DNA of 64,000 nt, taken from contig JAFWLP010000052.1 in the NCBI GenBank assembly GCA_017511005.1, forward strand, positions 1 through 64,000, written 5' to 3'. Below are positions 1 to 7,845 of this stretch, one piece after another; position 1 is the first letter of the stretch, and every line of letters begins with the position of its first letter. The notes beneath the pieces were generated by a model. That model did not search any database and had not been told where the DNA came from. It saw only the letters and a list, made by a program, of their open reading frames with translations. This stretch comes from Clostridiales bacterium (GTDB taxonomy: Bacteria > Bacillota > Clostridia > Saccharofermentanales > Saccharofermentanaceae). The translations under genes and the position numbers were made by a program.

Positions 1-295
1 GATTGACACCCGGAAATCCAGGGCGGTGCTCAGGTATCAGATCTCAATAGTCCAACTTACAAGGCTTTACATCAAAAAGACAGGCCCAAGCTCCTTATTA
101 CGTCATGTAGGTCCAATTTAGAGGCCACCATGCTCGAGTTACTTATATAATAACAAAATGCGTGCGCATTAAAAAGACATTCTTGTTTCACAGTAAAACA
201 TCAGGATAATCTGACATATTTCCTTGCGCGAAAAAGTTCCCGCAGGTCTTTTCGGCCCGCTGATAACCCGAAGCAATATAAGAATATTCAGGAAA
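1..295. other. Left-edge intergenic region, no gene recognised
   Basis: No convincing coding region was seen on either strand between the window edge and the purB stop. A short palindrome at 157-170 (AATGC arms around a GTGC loop) could act as a weak 3' hairpin for purB on the minus strand, but it lacks a proper U-run. The rest holds only very short open frames, and no tRNA-like fold was found. Confidence 0.5.
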
Positions 296-1738
296 TTATA
301 CTTTCAGCTCAACTTCGCTGACTTCAAGATCATCCTTGTGCGCTTCGATCAGGGGTCTGACACACTCTGCGAGGAATGCATCAACCTGTTCCGGACATCG
401 GCCGGTGTAGAGCTTGGGATCTCTCAGCTTGATAAGTTCATCCATTGTCATTCCGAACTTCGGGTCTGCCGCGATCCTCTCGAGAAGGTCATTGGGTTTA
501 CCCTCATTCTTGACGACGGAACCTGCCTGCATCGAGAGCTGGCGGATCTCCTCGTGGAGTTCCTGTCTGTTGCCGCCCTTCTTTGTAGCTTCCATCATGA
601 TGTTCTCTGTCATCATGAACGGGAGCTCGTCATGGATGTGCTTTTCGATCATCTTGGGATATACAACGAGACCTGAAACAACATTTGTATAGATACCGAG
701 AATTGCATCAACGGAAAGGAATGCTTCAGGAACTGATATTCTCTTGTTTGCTGAGTCATCGAGTGTTCTCTCAAACCACTGCTCCGATGAAGTCATTGCA
801 GGATTCAGGATATCGGCGATCACGTATCTTGACAGTGACGCGATCCTCTCGGATCTCATCGGGTTTCTCTTGTATGCCATGGCGGATGAACCGATCTGGT
901 TCTTCTCAAAAGGCTCCTCGATCTCCTTGAGGTGCTGAAGAAGTCTGATATCGTTGGAGAATTTATGAGCGCTCTGAGCGATTCCCGCAAGAGCCGAAAG
1001 AACCGTGAAATCGATCTTTCTGGAATAGGTCTGGCCTGATACGTAGTAAGACTGTTCAAAGCCCATCTTCTCGCAGATCTTTCTGTCGAGTTCAACGCAC
1101 TTTGCGTGATCGCCGTCGAAAAGATCATAGAATGAAGCCTGTGTGCCCGTCGTGCCTTTGCATCCGAGGAGCTTCAATGAAGCGATGGCATTCTCTACCG
1201 TCTCAAGATCGAAAACCAGATCCTGGAGCCAGAGTGTAGCCCTCTTGCCAACCGTTACAAGCTGTGCAGGCTGGAAATGAGTGAATCCAAGTGTCGGCAT
1301 TGCCTTATATTCGTCAGCAAAATCAGCAAGCTTTGAGATAAGGACGACAAGTCTCTTCTTAACGAGAGTCAGTGCCTCCCTCATGATGATGATGTCAGTA
1401 TTGTCACCGACATAGCAGGACGTTGCGCCAAGATGGATGATCCTGTCGGCACCGGAACCTGCAACCTGCTTGCCGTATGAATGAACGTGAGCCATAACGT
1501 CGTGACGGCGGATCTTCTCCTCCGCAGCGGCGTCCTCATAATCGATATCATCCTTGTGAGCCTTGAGATCGGCGATCTGCTCATCCGTGATGTTAAGGCC
1601 TAATTCCTTCTCAGCCTCGGCAAGCGCGATCCAAAGAAGTCTCCAAGTGCGGAATTTCTTGTCAGGAGAAAATATATACTGCATCTCCTTGCTTGCGTAG
1701 CGGGAGTTTAACGGGCTCTCATATGTATCTTTCATCAT
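296..1738 (-). CDS. purB: Adenylosuccinate lyase
   Basis: Cytosolic purine enzyme that cleaves SAICAR to AICAR and adenylosuccinate to AMP, releasing fumarate. The 480-residue protein shows the fumarase/aspartase superfamily layout: a THFQPAQ motif near residue 157 and the signature loop GSSAMAYKRNP near residue 290. The usual proline of that loop (SSAMPYKRNP) is alanine here. The start is ATG at 1738, whose A is also the last base of the upstream aminotransferase stop (TGATG). A GGAGG lies 7 bases upstream at 1746-1750. A TTG at 1741 is also in frame but lies too close to the ribosome binding site. The one-base overlap implies translational coupling to the aminotransferase. Confidence 0.95.
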   Translation of the reverse strand: MMKDTYESPLNSRYASKEMQYIFSPDKKFRTWRLLWIALAEAEKELGLNITDEQIADLKAHKDDIDYEDAAAEEKIRRHDVMAHVHSYGKQVAGSGADRIIHLGATSCYVGDNTDIIIMREALTLVKKRLVVLISKLADFADEYKAMPTLGFTHFQPAQLVTVGKRATLWLQDLVFDLETVENAIASLKLLGCKGTTGTQASFYDLFDGDHAKCVELDRKICEKMGFEQSYYVSGQTYSRKIDFTVLSALAGIAQSAHKFSNDIRLLQHLKEIEEPFEKNQIGSSAMAYKRNPMRSERIASLSRYVIADILNPAMTSSEQWFERTLDDSANKRISVPEAFLSVDAILGIYTNVVSGLVVYPKMIEKHIHDELPFMMTENIMMEATKKGGNRQELHEEIRQLSMQAGSVVKNEGKPNDLLERIAADPKFGMTMDELIKLRDPKLYTGRCPEQVDAFLAECVRPLIEAHKDDLEVSEVELKV

Positions 1739-3027
1739 CAAAGTTCCTCCAGCAATTTATCAACTGCTGTGATTTTAGCACATATCGCGAGGATTCTGAC
1801 GGCTTTCTCAATGTCTGCGACTTCCGGGAAAGAAGGAGCGAGTCTGATATTCGAATCGGAAGGGTCCTTGCCGTAGGGGAAGCTTGCACCTGCGGGAGTA
1901 AGAGCGACACCTGCCTCCTTGCACATCGAGACTATTCTCGTTGCGGTACCGGGCATGGCATAGAAGCTTACGAAGTAACCGCCCTTAGGGTCTGTCCAGT
2001 GCCACAGATCCTCATTGCCGCCAAGTTCTTCATTGAGAACTCTGCTGCATGCCTCGAACTTCGGACGGAGAATGGCAGCATGCTTCATCATGTGCTTATA
2101 AACCGCCTCGGCATTTGGAAGGAATCTTGCGTGGGCAAGCTGGTTTACCTTGTTTGTGCAGATCATCTGCGCATTAAGGAATTTCTTCGTATATGTCATA
2201 TTGTCCTTGTTTGCCGCAAAGCAGGAAATACCGCCTCCCGCGAACGTGATCTTTGAAGAGGATGCGAACTCATAAACTCTGTTCGCATGTCCGTAACTCT
2301 CGCAAAGAGAGAGCATGTCAGGGAGTCCTCCCCACTCATTCCTGTCTTCCGAAAGATGGTGAACAACATAAGCGTTATCCCAGAAGATCCTGAAATCAGG
2401 CGCCGCAGTCTCCATTTTCGCGAGCCTGTCGCATGTCTCCTTGGAATAGACGACACCGTCAGGATTGCTGTAGCACGGAACGCACCATATACCCTTTACC
2501 TTCTCATCCTTAACGAGCTCTTCAACCATGTCCATGTCAGGACCGTTTTCCGTCATCGGAACGGGAATAAGCTCAAAGCCCATCGTCTCGGTTACTCTGA
2601 AGTGTCTGTCGTAACCCGGTGCCGGGCAGAGCCATTTTCTGCCTTCGACCTGTGACCAGGGCTTGGGTGAATCTACCTCACCGAAGACCATGGCGCGCAT
2701 GAGAGCATCGAACATCTGGTTAAGAGATGAGGAATTGCCCATGAAAAGATTGTCTTTGTCCGTACCGATGAGCTCGGCGAAAACGGTTCTTATCTCTTCA
2801 ATGCCTTCAGCCACACCGTAGTTGCGTGTGTCCTGGCCTTTAGCAGACTTAAAGCCTTCCTTGAGCGTATCGTAGATATCGTTTGACAGGTCAAGCTGTA
2901 CCGGCGAAGGCTTTCCGCGTGTCATGTCGAGAGTAAGACCAAGCGCCTTGCACTTCTCATAGCGTTCATTCAGCTCTTTTCTTTCAGCCAAGAGCTCTTC
3001 TCTTGTCATACCACGGTAACCCTTCAT
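1738..3027 (-). CDS. PLP-dependent aminotransferase, aspartate-aminotransferase-like (PF12897 type)
   Basis: A 429-residue fold-type I aminotransferase. The N-terminal DMTRGKPSP, the PCYSNPDG segment, the WDNAYVVHHL segment and the ASSSKITFAGGG lysine loop (PLP Schiff base) are visible. The sequence resembles the aspartate/alanine-glyoxylate aminotransferase subgroup found in Clostridia, so aspartate is the likely amino donor or product, but this is family inference. An in-frame extension to 3111 exists. The ATG at 3027 is preferred because AAGGAAGG precedes it at good spacing and it begins with the MKGYRGMTREEL typical of the family. It overlaps purB by one base. Supply of aspartate, a purine precursor, next to purB would make metabolic sense. 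Confidence 0.85.
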   Translation of the reverse strand: MKGYRGMTREELLAERKELNERYEKCKALGLTLDMTRGKPSPVQLDLSNDIYDTLKEGFKSAKGQDTRNYGVAEGIEEIRTVFAELIGTDKDNLFMGNSSSLNQMFDALMRAMVFGEVDSPKPWSQVEGRKWLCPAPGYDRHFRVTETMGFELIPVPMTENGPDMDMVEELVKDEKVKGIWCVPCYSNPDGVVYSKETCDRLAKMETAAPDFRIFWDNAYVVHHLSEDRNEWGGLPDMLSLCESYGHANRVYEFASSSKITFAGGGISCFAANKDNMTYTKKFLNAQMICTNKVNQLAHARFLPNAEAVYKHMMKHAAILRPKFEACSRVLNEELGGNEDLWHWTDPKGGYFVSFYAMPGTATRIVSMCKEAGVALTPAGASFPYGKDPSDSNIRLAPSFPEVADIEKAVRILAICAKITAVDKLLEEL

Positions 3028-3110
3028 GATCGGCCAACCTTCCTTAAAATGAAATTTTGCATTTTGAAACTTGCATTCTGAGATTGAGGACCTGCCCCAA
3101 AACCTCAACA

Positions 3111-3138
3111 ATTATAGTCTATTGCCTAATTAAAGCAA
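3111..3138 (-). promoter_or_regulatory. Candidate promoter of the aminotransferase-purB operon
   Basis: On the minus strand a perfect -10 TATAAT (3111-3116) follows a weak -35 TTGCTT (3133-3138) with a 16-base spacer. The spacer region is flanked by a TATTGC/GCAATA inverted repeat that could be an operator. The 5' UTR would be about 75 bases. Confidence 0.5.
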
Positions 3139-3168
3139 TAAACAAAATTTGTCAAAATGGCATTTCCA

Positions 3169-3195
3169 TTTGCCGAAAATGCATTTTCAGGCAAA
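3169..3195. repeat. Near-perfect palindrome downstream of yraN
   Basis: The arms TTTGCC-GAAAAT and ATTTTC-A-GGCAAA form a 27-base palindrome with one bulged base. It lies after the yraN stop and upstream of the aminotransferase promoter. There is no U-run after it, so it could be an operator or a processing hairpin rather than a terminator. Confidence 0.45.
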
Positions 3196-3211
3196 TTCGG
3201 CACATTGCACA

Positions 3212-3586
3212 TCAAAAGGGCACAAAATCGATCCTCAGTATATTACCTTGCGCATCGTGAGTGACCCTGACCACTTCGAAAACCACATTCATCCCGTAAA
3301 GTCCGTTCTCGTCAATGAACCGCTCTGCGGTCCTTATCACTTTGTTCCGTTTGCTGACGACAACAGATTCCGCCGAGTCAGGATAAGCACCAGTGTTGCG
3401 CCTTGTCCGCACCTCGAAAACATGAATGTCACCTTCCTTTTCGGCAATGATGTCTATCTCCCCGACGTTATGCACGGCGTAATTGCGCCTCAGGATATTG
3501 TATCCCCTGTCCTTCAGGAGCCCTGCAGCCGCTTCTTCACCTTTCGTTCCGATGTACTGTTTGAATGTTTTATCCTTGTTTTTCAT
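3212..3586 (-). CDS. yraN: YraN family (UPF0102) endonuclease-like protein
   Basis: A 124-residue member of the UPF0102/YraN family, which has a restriction-endonuclease-like fold but no settled function. The N-terminal KGEEAAAGLLKDRGYNIL and the core NVGEIDIIA followed by VFEVRTRRN match the family, where the core is usually GEIDxIA then FVEVKxR. The usual ExK lysine is arginine here (FEVRTR), which may weaken any nuclease activity. The start ATG at 3586 has only a weak purine-rich Shine-Dalgarno (AAGAGA). The gene lies upstream of the aminotransferase-purB pair and is separated from it by a palindrome-rich spacer. It is divergent from the GGDEF/EAL gene. Confidence 0.85.
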   Translation of the reverse strand: MKNKDKTFKQYIGTKGEEAAAGLLKDRGYNILRRNYAVHNVGEIDIIAEKEGDIHVFEVRTRRNTGAYPDSAESVVVSKRNKVIRTAERFIDENGLYGMNVVFEVVRVTHDAQGNILRIDFVPF

Positions 3587-3629
3587 CTCATTCTCTTTTC
3601 TTATATTTTTTTGATAATTTGATTTTTTG

Positions 3630-3658
3630 TTGTAATGATCCCTTTAGTGTCTTAAAAT
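3630..3658 (+). promoter_or_regulatory. Candidate promoter of the GGDEF/EAL gene
   Basis: TTGTAA at 3630-3635 and TAAAAT at 3653-3658 are separated by 17 bases. An AGGGAT ribosome binding site lies about 10 bases before the ATG at 3690. Confidence 0.5.
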
Positions 3659-3689
3659 CAAAAAGCAATAATAAAAATAGGGATAGTCT

Positions 3690-5354
3690 ATGATCGCCGA
3701 CACGCCTGACATAAAAACTTTTTTCGATACTCTCGATGAGTGTGTTGATTGCAAATTCAGCGAGAAGTTCTCGAAGTATGCTGATTACCTTTCGATCGCC
3801 AAGATCGAGGATACTCAGTACACAGGCGGCAAACCCATCTCCAAGAATGTTGATTATGTCTCCGACAATATCGGACAGGAATTCTTTGAAGTCACTCTGG
3901 GCAGCAAAGAATCTGTCATCACTGTCGTAAGGTTCACATATACACAGTTCCCTCCGCAGTTCACCGTCGAGCAGGAAGAATTCATGTTCATCTTCAAGAA
4001 CTGTGTCGCGAACAAGATCGCGGTAAACCGTCTGAGCGACCAATACTCCTACATCTATAACAACGACATCGATTTCGGAATGCATAACCAGAATTACCTC
4101 TTCACCAAATTTGACGAGATGTTCACGACCGGTGTCGCCACAAGATATTCGGTTGCCTTCATCAACATCAAGCACGTTAACCAGATAAACAGATATTTCG
4201 GTTCCGACATCGCAGGTTCAGCGATCAAGATGTTCGGTGCCAAGCTCAACTCTTTCCCCGATAAAGACAGAGGCGAATTCGCAGTCCATCTCGGTGGCGA
4301 CAATTTCGTAGTCGTCCTTATTACTTCGCGGCTTACCGAACTTGAGCATTTCATATCATCGGTTCCTGTTTCCCTCTCTTATGGCGGAGACAGATTCGAA
4401 CACATCTTCAGCTGCAGGGCCGGCATCACGACGATCCGTCCTAATCACCGCTTTGGAAATCATGTCATGGGCGAGTGTTCGCAGGCTTTCAGTTATTCCA
4501 AGAAGAACAACGTCGATGTCGTTCACTACACCGATGCGATCAATGAATCCAATCACAACAACACCGAGACATTGACCAGGGCTTTGAACGAGAATAAATT
4601 CCTCATTTACTACCAGCCTGTCATCAGCCTTGAAGAGAAGCCTTCGCTCCACGCAGCCGAAGCCCTTGCAAGATGGCCACTGGACGGCAAGATCATCTCT
4701 CCGCAGGAATTCATTACTCTCGCGACCGATTCCGGCATCGTAACGAAGATCGACTTCTACGTACTCGAGAATGTCTGCCGCAACATCAAGTCATGGCAGG
4801 AACAGGGCATCTCAATAGTCCCCATCACGGTCAATTTCTCCGGCCGTCATCTCTTCAATTCCCTGATCGCGGACAACATCCTCGAAGTCATCGACAAATA
4901 CGGCATCGATCATAAACTGATCGGCATCGAATTCTCCGAACCCGACTTTACGCAGAGAATGCCCATCCTAAAAGACGTAAGCCGTACTCTGAGCGAAGCC
5001 GGCGTCCTCGTCACGCTCGACAAATTCAGCACCGGTCAGTCCACCCTCACGCTCTTACACGATATGGATGCCAGCTACGTTAAGATCAGTGCAGACAGAT
5101 TTGACCCTGATGATCCGAAGGGCCGGATCATTGCCAACGATATGATCAACCTTGCCAACATTCTCGGCTACAAAGTCATCTGCGAAGGCGTGGAAACACA
5201 GAAACAGGCCAACGACCTCATGATGTGCGGCTGTAACCTCTTCCAGTCCTTCTTCTACGACAAGCCCTTATCCGAGAGATTCTTCCTGAACAGGCTGCAG
5301 AATCCCTATTACGATATCGAGGTTGCGGATAAGATTTCCGAAGAACAGGAATAA
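3690..5354 (+). CDS. GGDEF/EAL-domain protein with degenerate motifs
   Basis: A 554-residue cytosolic protein of the cyclic-di-GMP family. Residues about 1-130 are a non-membrane N-terminal region, possibly GAF-like. A GGDEF-type domain follows (about 130-290), with LGGDNF where GGDEF is expected. An EAL domain occupies about 300-540. The EAL signature (AEALARW), the Asn loop (VNFSGRH), the EFSEPD glutamate and CEGVET are present, but the metal-binding DDFGTG loop reads LDKFSTG and the LKID segment reads VKIS. Loss of the second Asp suggests that it does not hydrolyse c-di-GMP and may act as a receptor or scaffold. No transmembrane segment is seen. It is a single gene facing a convergent neighbour 18 bases away. 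Confidence 0.85.
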   Translation: MIADTPDIKTFFDTLDECVDCKFSEKFSKYADYLSIAKIEDTQYTGGKPISKNVDYVSDNIGQEFFEVTLGSKESVITVVRFTYTQFPPQFTVEQEEFMFIFKNCVANKIAVNRLSDQYSYIYNNDIDFGMHNQNYLFTKFDEMFTTGVATRYSVAFINIKHVNQINRYFGSDIAGSAIKMFGAKLNSFPDKDRGEFAVHLGGDNFVVVLITSRLTELEHFISSVPVSLSYGGDRFEHIFSCRAGITTIRPNHRFGNHVMGECSQAFSYSKKNNVDVVHYTDAINESNHNNTETLTRALNENKFLIYYQPVISLEEKPSLHAAEALARWPLDGKIISPQEFITLATDSGIVTKIDFYVLENVCRNIKSWQEQGISIVPITVNFSGRHLFNSLIADNILEVIDKYGIDHKLIGIEFSEPDFTQRMPILKDVSRTLSEAGVLVTLDKFSTGQSTLTLLHDMDASYVKISADRFDPDDPKGRIIANDMINLANILGYKVICEGVETQKQANDLMMCGCNLFQSFFYDKPLSERFFLNRLQNPYYDIEVADKISEEQE

Positions 5355-5372
5355 TGCTTTAGTATTACGCTC

Positions 5373-6164
5373 TTACTTGAAGTTTCTCCTGATCATCTCA
5401 TCGAGCACTCTTACATCCAGCGGTGTCGCCGAAGTCTCAAAAGTATAGAACAATCTGTCTCCCTGCAAGATACCGGACAGTGAATACTTTACCGATCTTT
5501 CCACCATGTCTTCCGCATATCCCGGGTCGTCCATTCTTCCACAGTGCTCGTAGTATATGATCTTTCTGTCACTGATCCTTAGGATCGTGAAGTCAGGATG
5601 TATGATCTCATTATCGCCTACCATCAACGGGCATTCATATTTGTACGGGATACCGTTCGCCAGCAGCCTGTCAGCAATGATCATCTCCGACTTCGATCTA
5701 ACCCGTTCTCCTCTCATTGTGATAAACACCGGAACATCCTTAGAGATTGGCTTTGGTGTATATTTCATTTCCTGCCACCTGCGGATGTACTGTTCATCGG
5801 TGAGAACGATAGGCTTTACAATCTCTTTCCGCTCCTCAGAAAGCTGACCATATACATCTTCTGCAACAATCTTAGGATAAAGATCTTGAATCTTCTTAAT
5901 TGCTTTCGATTCACATTTAATTGATTTCAAAACATCTTCAAGATAATTCTTCTGAATCAATGCTTCTGCTGTCTTGCAATCGCCTTTTCTTATGTATTTA
6001 TAATTGCTCGCATTTATATAGTTATAGTAGTAGACTCCGCTTTTTCGCTTTAGAATCATTACCTTGCCTTCAGGAAGTGTCTTTATCTTTTCATTAATCT
6101 TTATTGTCATCTCATCCAGCCGCTTAAGCCTCAGATCAATCTGCCTATATAATGAGTATTCCAT
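5373..6164 (-). CDS. Hypothetical protein with PD-(D/E)XK nuclease-like C-terminal half
   Basis: A 263-residue protein with no named family recognised. The N-terminal half (about 1-110) is charged and helical. The C-terminal half contains RSKSEMIIADRLL, then HPDFTIL, then YYEHCGRMD. This E...PD...ExH pattern resembles PD-(D/E)XK nucleases, with His in place of the usual Lys. The start ATG at 6164 has an AAGGAG Shine-Dalgarno 6 bases upstream. It stands alone between two plus-strand genes, next to an AT-rich spacer with repeats. A role in DNA or RNA cleavage is possible but inferred only from the motif. No toxin-antitoxin or restriction partner is adjacent. Confidence 0.6.
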   Translation of the reverse strand: MEYSLYRQIDLRLKRLDEMTIKINEKIKTLPEGKVMILKRKSGVYYYNYINASNYKYIRKGDCKTAEALIQKNYLEDVLKSIKCESKAIKKIQDLYPKIVAEDVYGQLSEERKEIVKPIVLTDEQYIRRWQEMKYTPKPISKDVPVFITMRGERVRSKSEMIIADRLLANGIPYKYECPLMVGDNEIIHPDFTILRISDRKIIYYEHCGRMDDPGYAEDMVERSVKYSLSGILQGDRLFYTFETSATPLDVRVLDEMIRRNFK

Positions 6165-6577
6165 ATATTCTCCTTCATATTGTTAATCTTCTTATGTGTG
6201 CTAATAATCCATTATTTCTATACATTTTGAGCAAAAACTCTAACCCGTTTTGCTCAAAAAACAGTTTTTCTTAGTTGACTGAGCAAAAAACAACAGTATT
6301 ATGCTGTCAGGCACATCAGACATCACAAAAACCGATGGTGAAAAAGCCCGTTTTTGCTAAGTCAGCGAAAAAATATTCATTTTTGAGCAAAACTCTTTTC
6401 TAATGTTTTCGAGCATCAAATTATTATTTTTTCTGATCACCTAAAAAACGGGGTATGCTTTCAAACACATCAGATTATTAAATCCATCCATTCCAACTAA
6501 CGAAAAGCCTCAGGTGCTAAACATCTTATATTTGTGCTATATTAGTTCCTATAATTTTTAGAATCAGAGGTAATGCT
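6165..6577. repeat. AT-rich spacer with GAGCAAAA repeats
   Basis: This is a non-coding stretch between a minus-strand and a plus-strand gene. The element TTTTGAGCAAAA (6225-6236) is followed by its exact inverted copy TTTTGCTCAAAA (6248-6259). Another GAGCAAAA occurs at 6281-6288, and a direct copy TTTTGAGCAAAACTC at 6381-6395. The hairpin lies about 60 bases upstream of the 263-residue gene, where it could be an operator. The right end carries the -10 and ribosome binding site of the next gene. Confidence 0.6.
6550..6570 (+). promoter_or_regulatory. -10 box and ribosome binding site of the aminotransferase at 6578
   Basis: A perfect TATAAT occurs at 6550-6555 without a clear -35. AGAGGT at about 6566-6571 serves as the Shine-Dalgarno for the ATG at 6578. 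Confidence 0.4.
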
Positions 6578-7768
6578 ATGATTTCCAGAAAAATGACCGA
6601 ATCGCTCAAGGGCGGTTCAGAGATCCGCAAGATGTTTGAAGAAGGCGGCAGACTTAAGGCCATCTACGGCGCAGATAATGTTTACGACTTCTCCATCGGC
6701 AATCCTGACTTAGAGCCCCCGAAGGAAGTCTTCGATGCTCTCAAGGATCTTGCCAATAATCCCACTCCGGGCATGCACGGTTATATGCCCAATGCCGGTT
6801 ATCCCTCGACCAGACAGATAGTTGCCGGGAAGCGCGGCAAGGAAGCTGATATGGAGATCGGTCCCGATGCGGTCTGCATGACCGTTGGTGCAGCTTCAGC
6901 AATGAACGACGTTCTTCATTCACTGCTCGATCCCGAAGATGAAGTCATTCTTCTTGCCCCTTACTTCATGGAATACAACGGCTATGTTGCCAACCATAAC
7001 GGCAAGGTTGTGATCGTTCAGACCGATGACAAGTTCATGCCCGTCATCGCTGGTATCGAGAAGGCAATCACAGCTAAGACTAAGGCTATCATCGTAAATT
7101 CTCCCAACAATCCGTCCGGTGTCGTCTATCCTGCAGAACTTCTCACAGAACTCAACGACATGCTCAAGAAGCAGGATCACACTATCTATGTCATCAGCGA
7201 TGAGCCTTATATCGATCTGGCTTACGACGGAGCATCAGTTCCCTGCGCACTTAAGTATATCGACAACCTCATCATCTGCTTCTCATGGAGCAAGTCACTG
7301 TCACTCCCGGGCGAGAGAATCGGTTACACGCTCGTATCACCCAGGTGTGCTGATTTCGCAGAACTTACCGGTGCCATCGTTCTGTCCAACAGGACGCTCG
7401 GCAGCGTCAACGCTCCTGCCATCTGGCAGAAGGTTATCGAGAAATCGATCTATGCCAAGGTTGACGTCGCAAACTATGAGAACCGCCGCAACCTGCTCTA
7501 TGCTAACATCGTTGATGCGGGATTTGACGCAGTCAAGCCCAACGGAGCTCTCTATATCTTCATGAACACTCCCAAGGGTTTATCGGACGAAGAGTTTGCA
7601 GCTATCTGCGCCAAGCAGAACCTGCTTCTCGTTAAAGGCTCGAGCTTTGCACGTCCCGGCTATTGCCGTCTCGCTTTCTGCGTATCAGAGACTTCCATAA
7701 GGAATTCAAGAAAGGCTTTCTTCGCAGTTGCCGAGGAACTCGGTCTGGAACACAGAAAAGAACTGTAA
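6578..7768 (+). CDS. Pyridoxal-phosphate aminotransferase, class I/II (aspartate aminotransferase type)
   Basis: A 396-residue fold-type I aminotransferase. Visible family elements are FSIGNPDLEPP near residue 40, the cofactor-ring segment NSPNNPSGVVYP near 175, SDEPYIDLAYDG near 205 (the Asp/Tyr pair contacting PLP) and the Schiff-base segment SWSKSLSLPGERIGY near 240. The C-terminal FARPGYCRLAFC holds the substrate-carboxylate arginine. The substrate cannot be fixed from sequence, and aspartate or alanine are the usual guesses. It is monocistronic: it has its own -10 box, and a strong terminator follows at 7804-7844. It is not closely similar to the aminotransferase next to purB. Confidence 0.88.
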   Translation: MISRKMTESLKGGSEIRKMFEEGGRLKAIYGADNVYDFSIGNPDLEPPKEVFDALKDLANNPTPGMHGYMPNAGYPSTRQIVAGKRGKEADMEIGPDAVCMTVGAASAMNDVLHSLLDPEDEVILLAPYFMEYNGYVANHNGKVVIVQTDDKFMPVIAGIEKAITAKTKAIIVNSPNNPSGVVYPAELLTELNDMLKKQDHTIYVISDEPYIDLAYDGASVPCALKYIDNLIICFSWSKSLSLPGERIGYTLVSPRCADFAELTGAIVLSNRTLGSVNAPAIWQKVIEKSIYAKVDVANYENRRNLLYANIVDAGFDAVKPNGALYIFMNTPKGLSDEEFAAICAKQNLLLVKGSSFARPGYCRLAFCVSETSIRNSRKAFFAVAEELGLEHRKEL

Positions 7769-7803
7769 GCTTATCTTTGAACAAACGTTTAATACGATAA
7801 CAT

Positions 7804-7844
7804 GGAGCTGTCTCCGGTTCAGATTACCGGAGGCAGCTCCTTTT
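7804..7844 (+). terminator. Rho-independent terminator after the aminotransferase
   Basis: The 14-base arms GGAGCTGTCTCCGG (7804-7817) and CCGGAGGCAGCTCC (7827-7840) pair with one mismatch around a 9-base loop. TTTT follows at 7841-7844, immediately before the convergent sortase stop codon. Confidence 0.85.
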
Positions 7845-7845
7845 A

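Noticed and set aside
1..150. tRNA or small RNA at the left edge
   Set aside because: No cloverleaf or T-loop sequence could be drawn; only a short hairpin without U-run was found.
224..676. Plus-strand open frame of 150 codons
   Set aside because: Antisense to purB, which has strong family motifs; no ribosome binding site and no domain.
3147..3155. TTGACA -35-like box on the minus strand
   Set aside because: It is 33 bases from the nearest TATAAT; the TTGCTT box at 16 bases is the better partner.
6225..6395. Possible CRISPR-like array
   Set aside because: Repeats are short, irregularly spaced and partly inverted; no cas genes and no uniform spacers.
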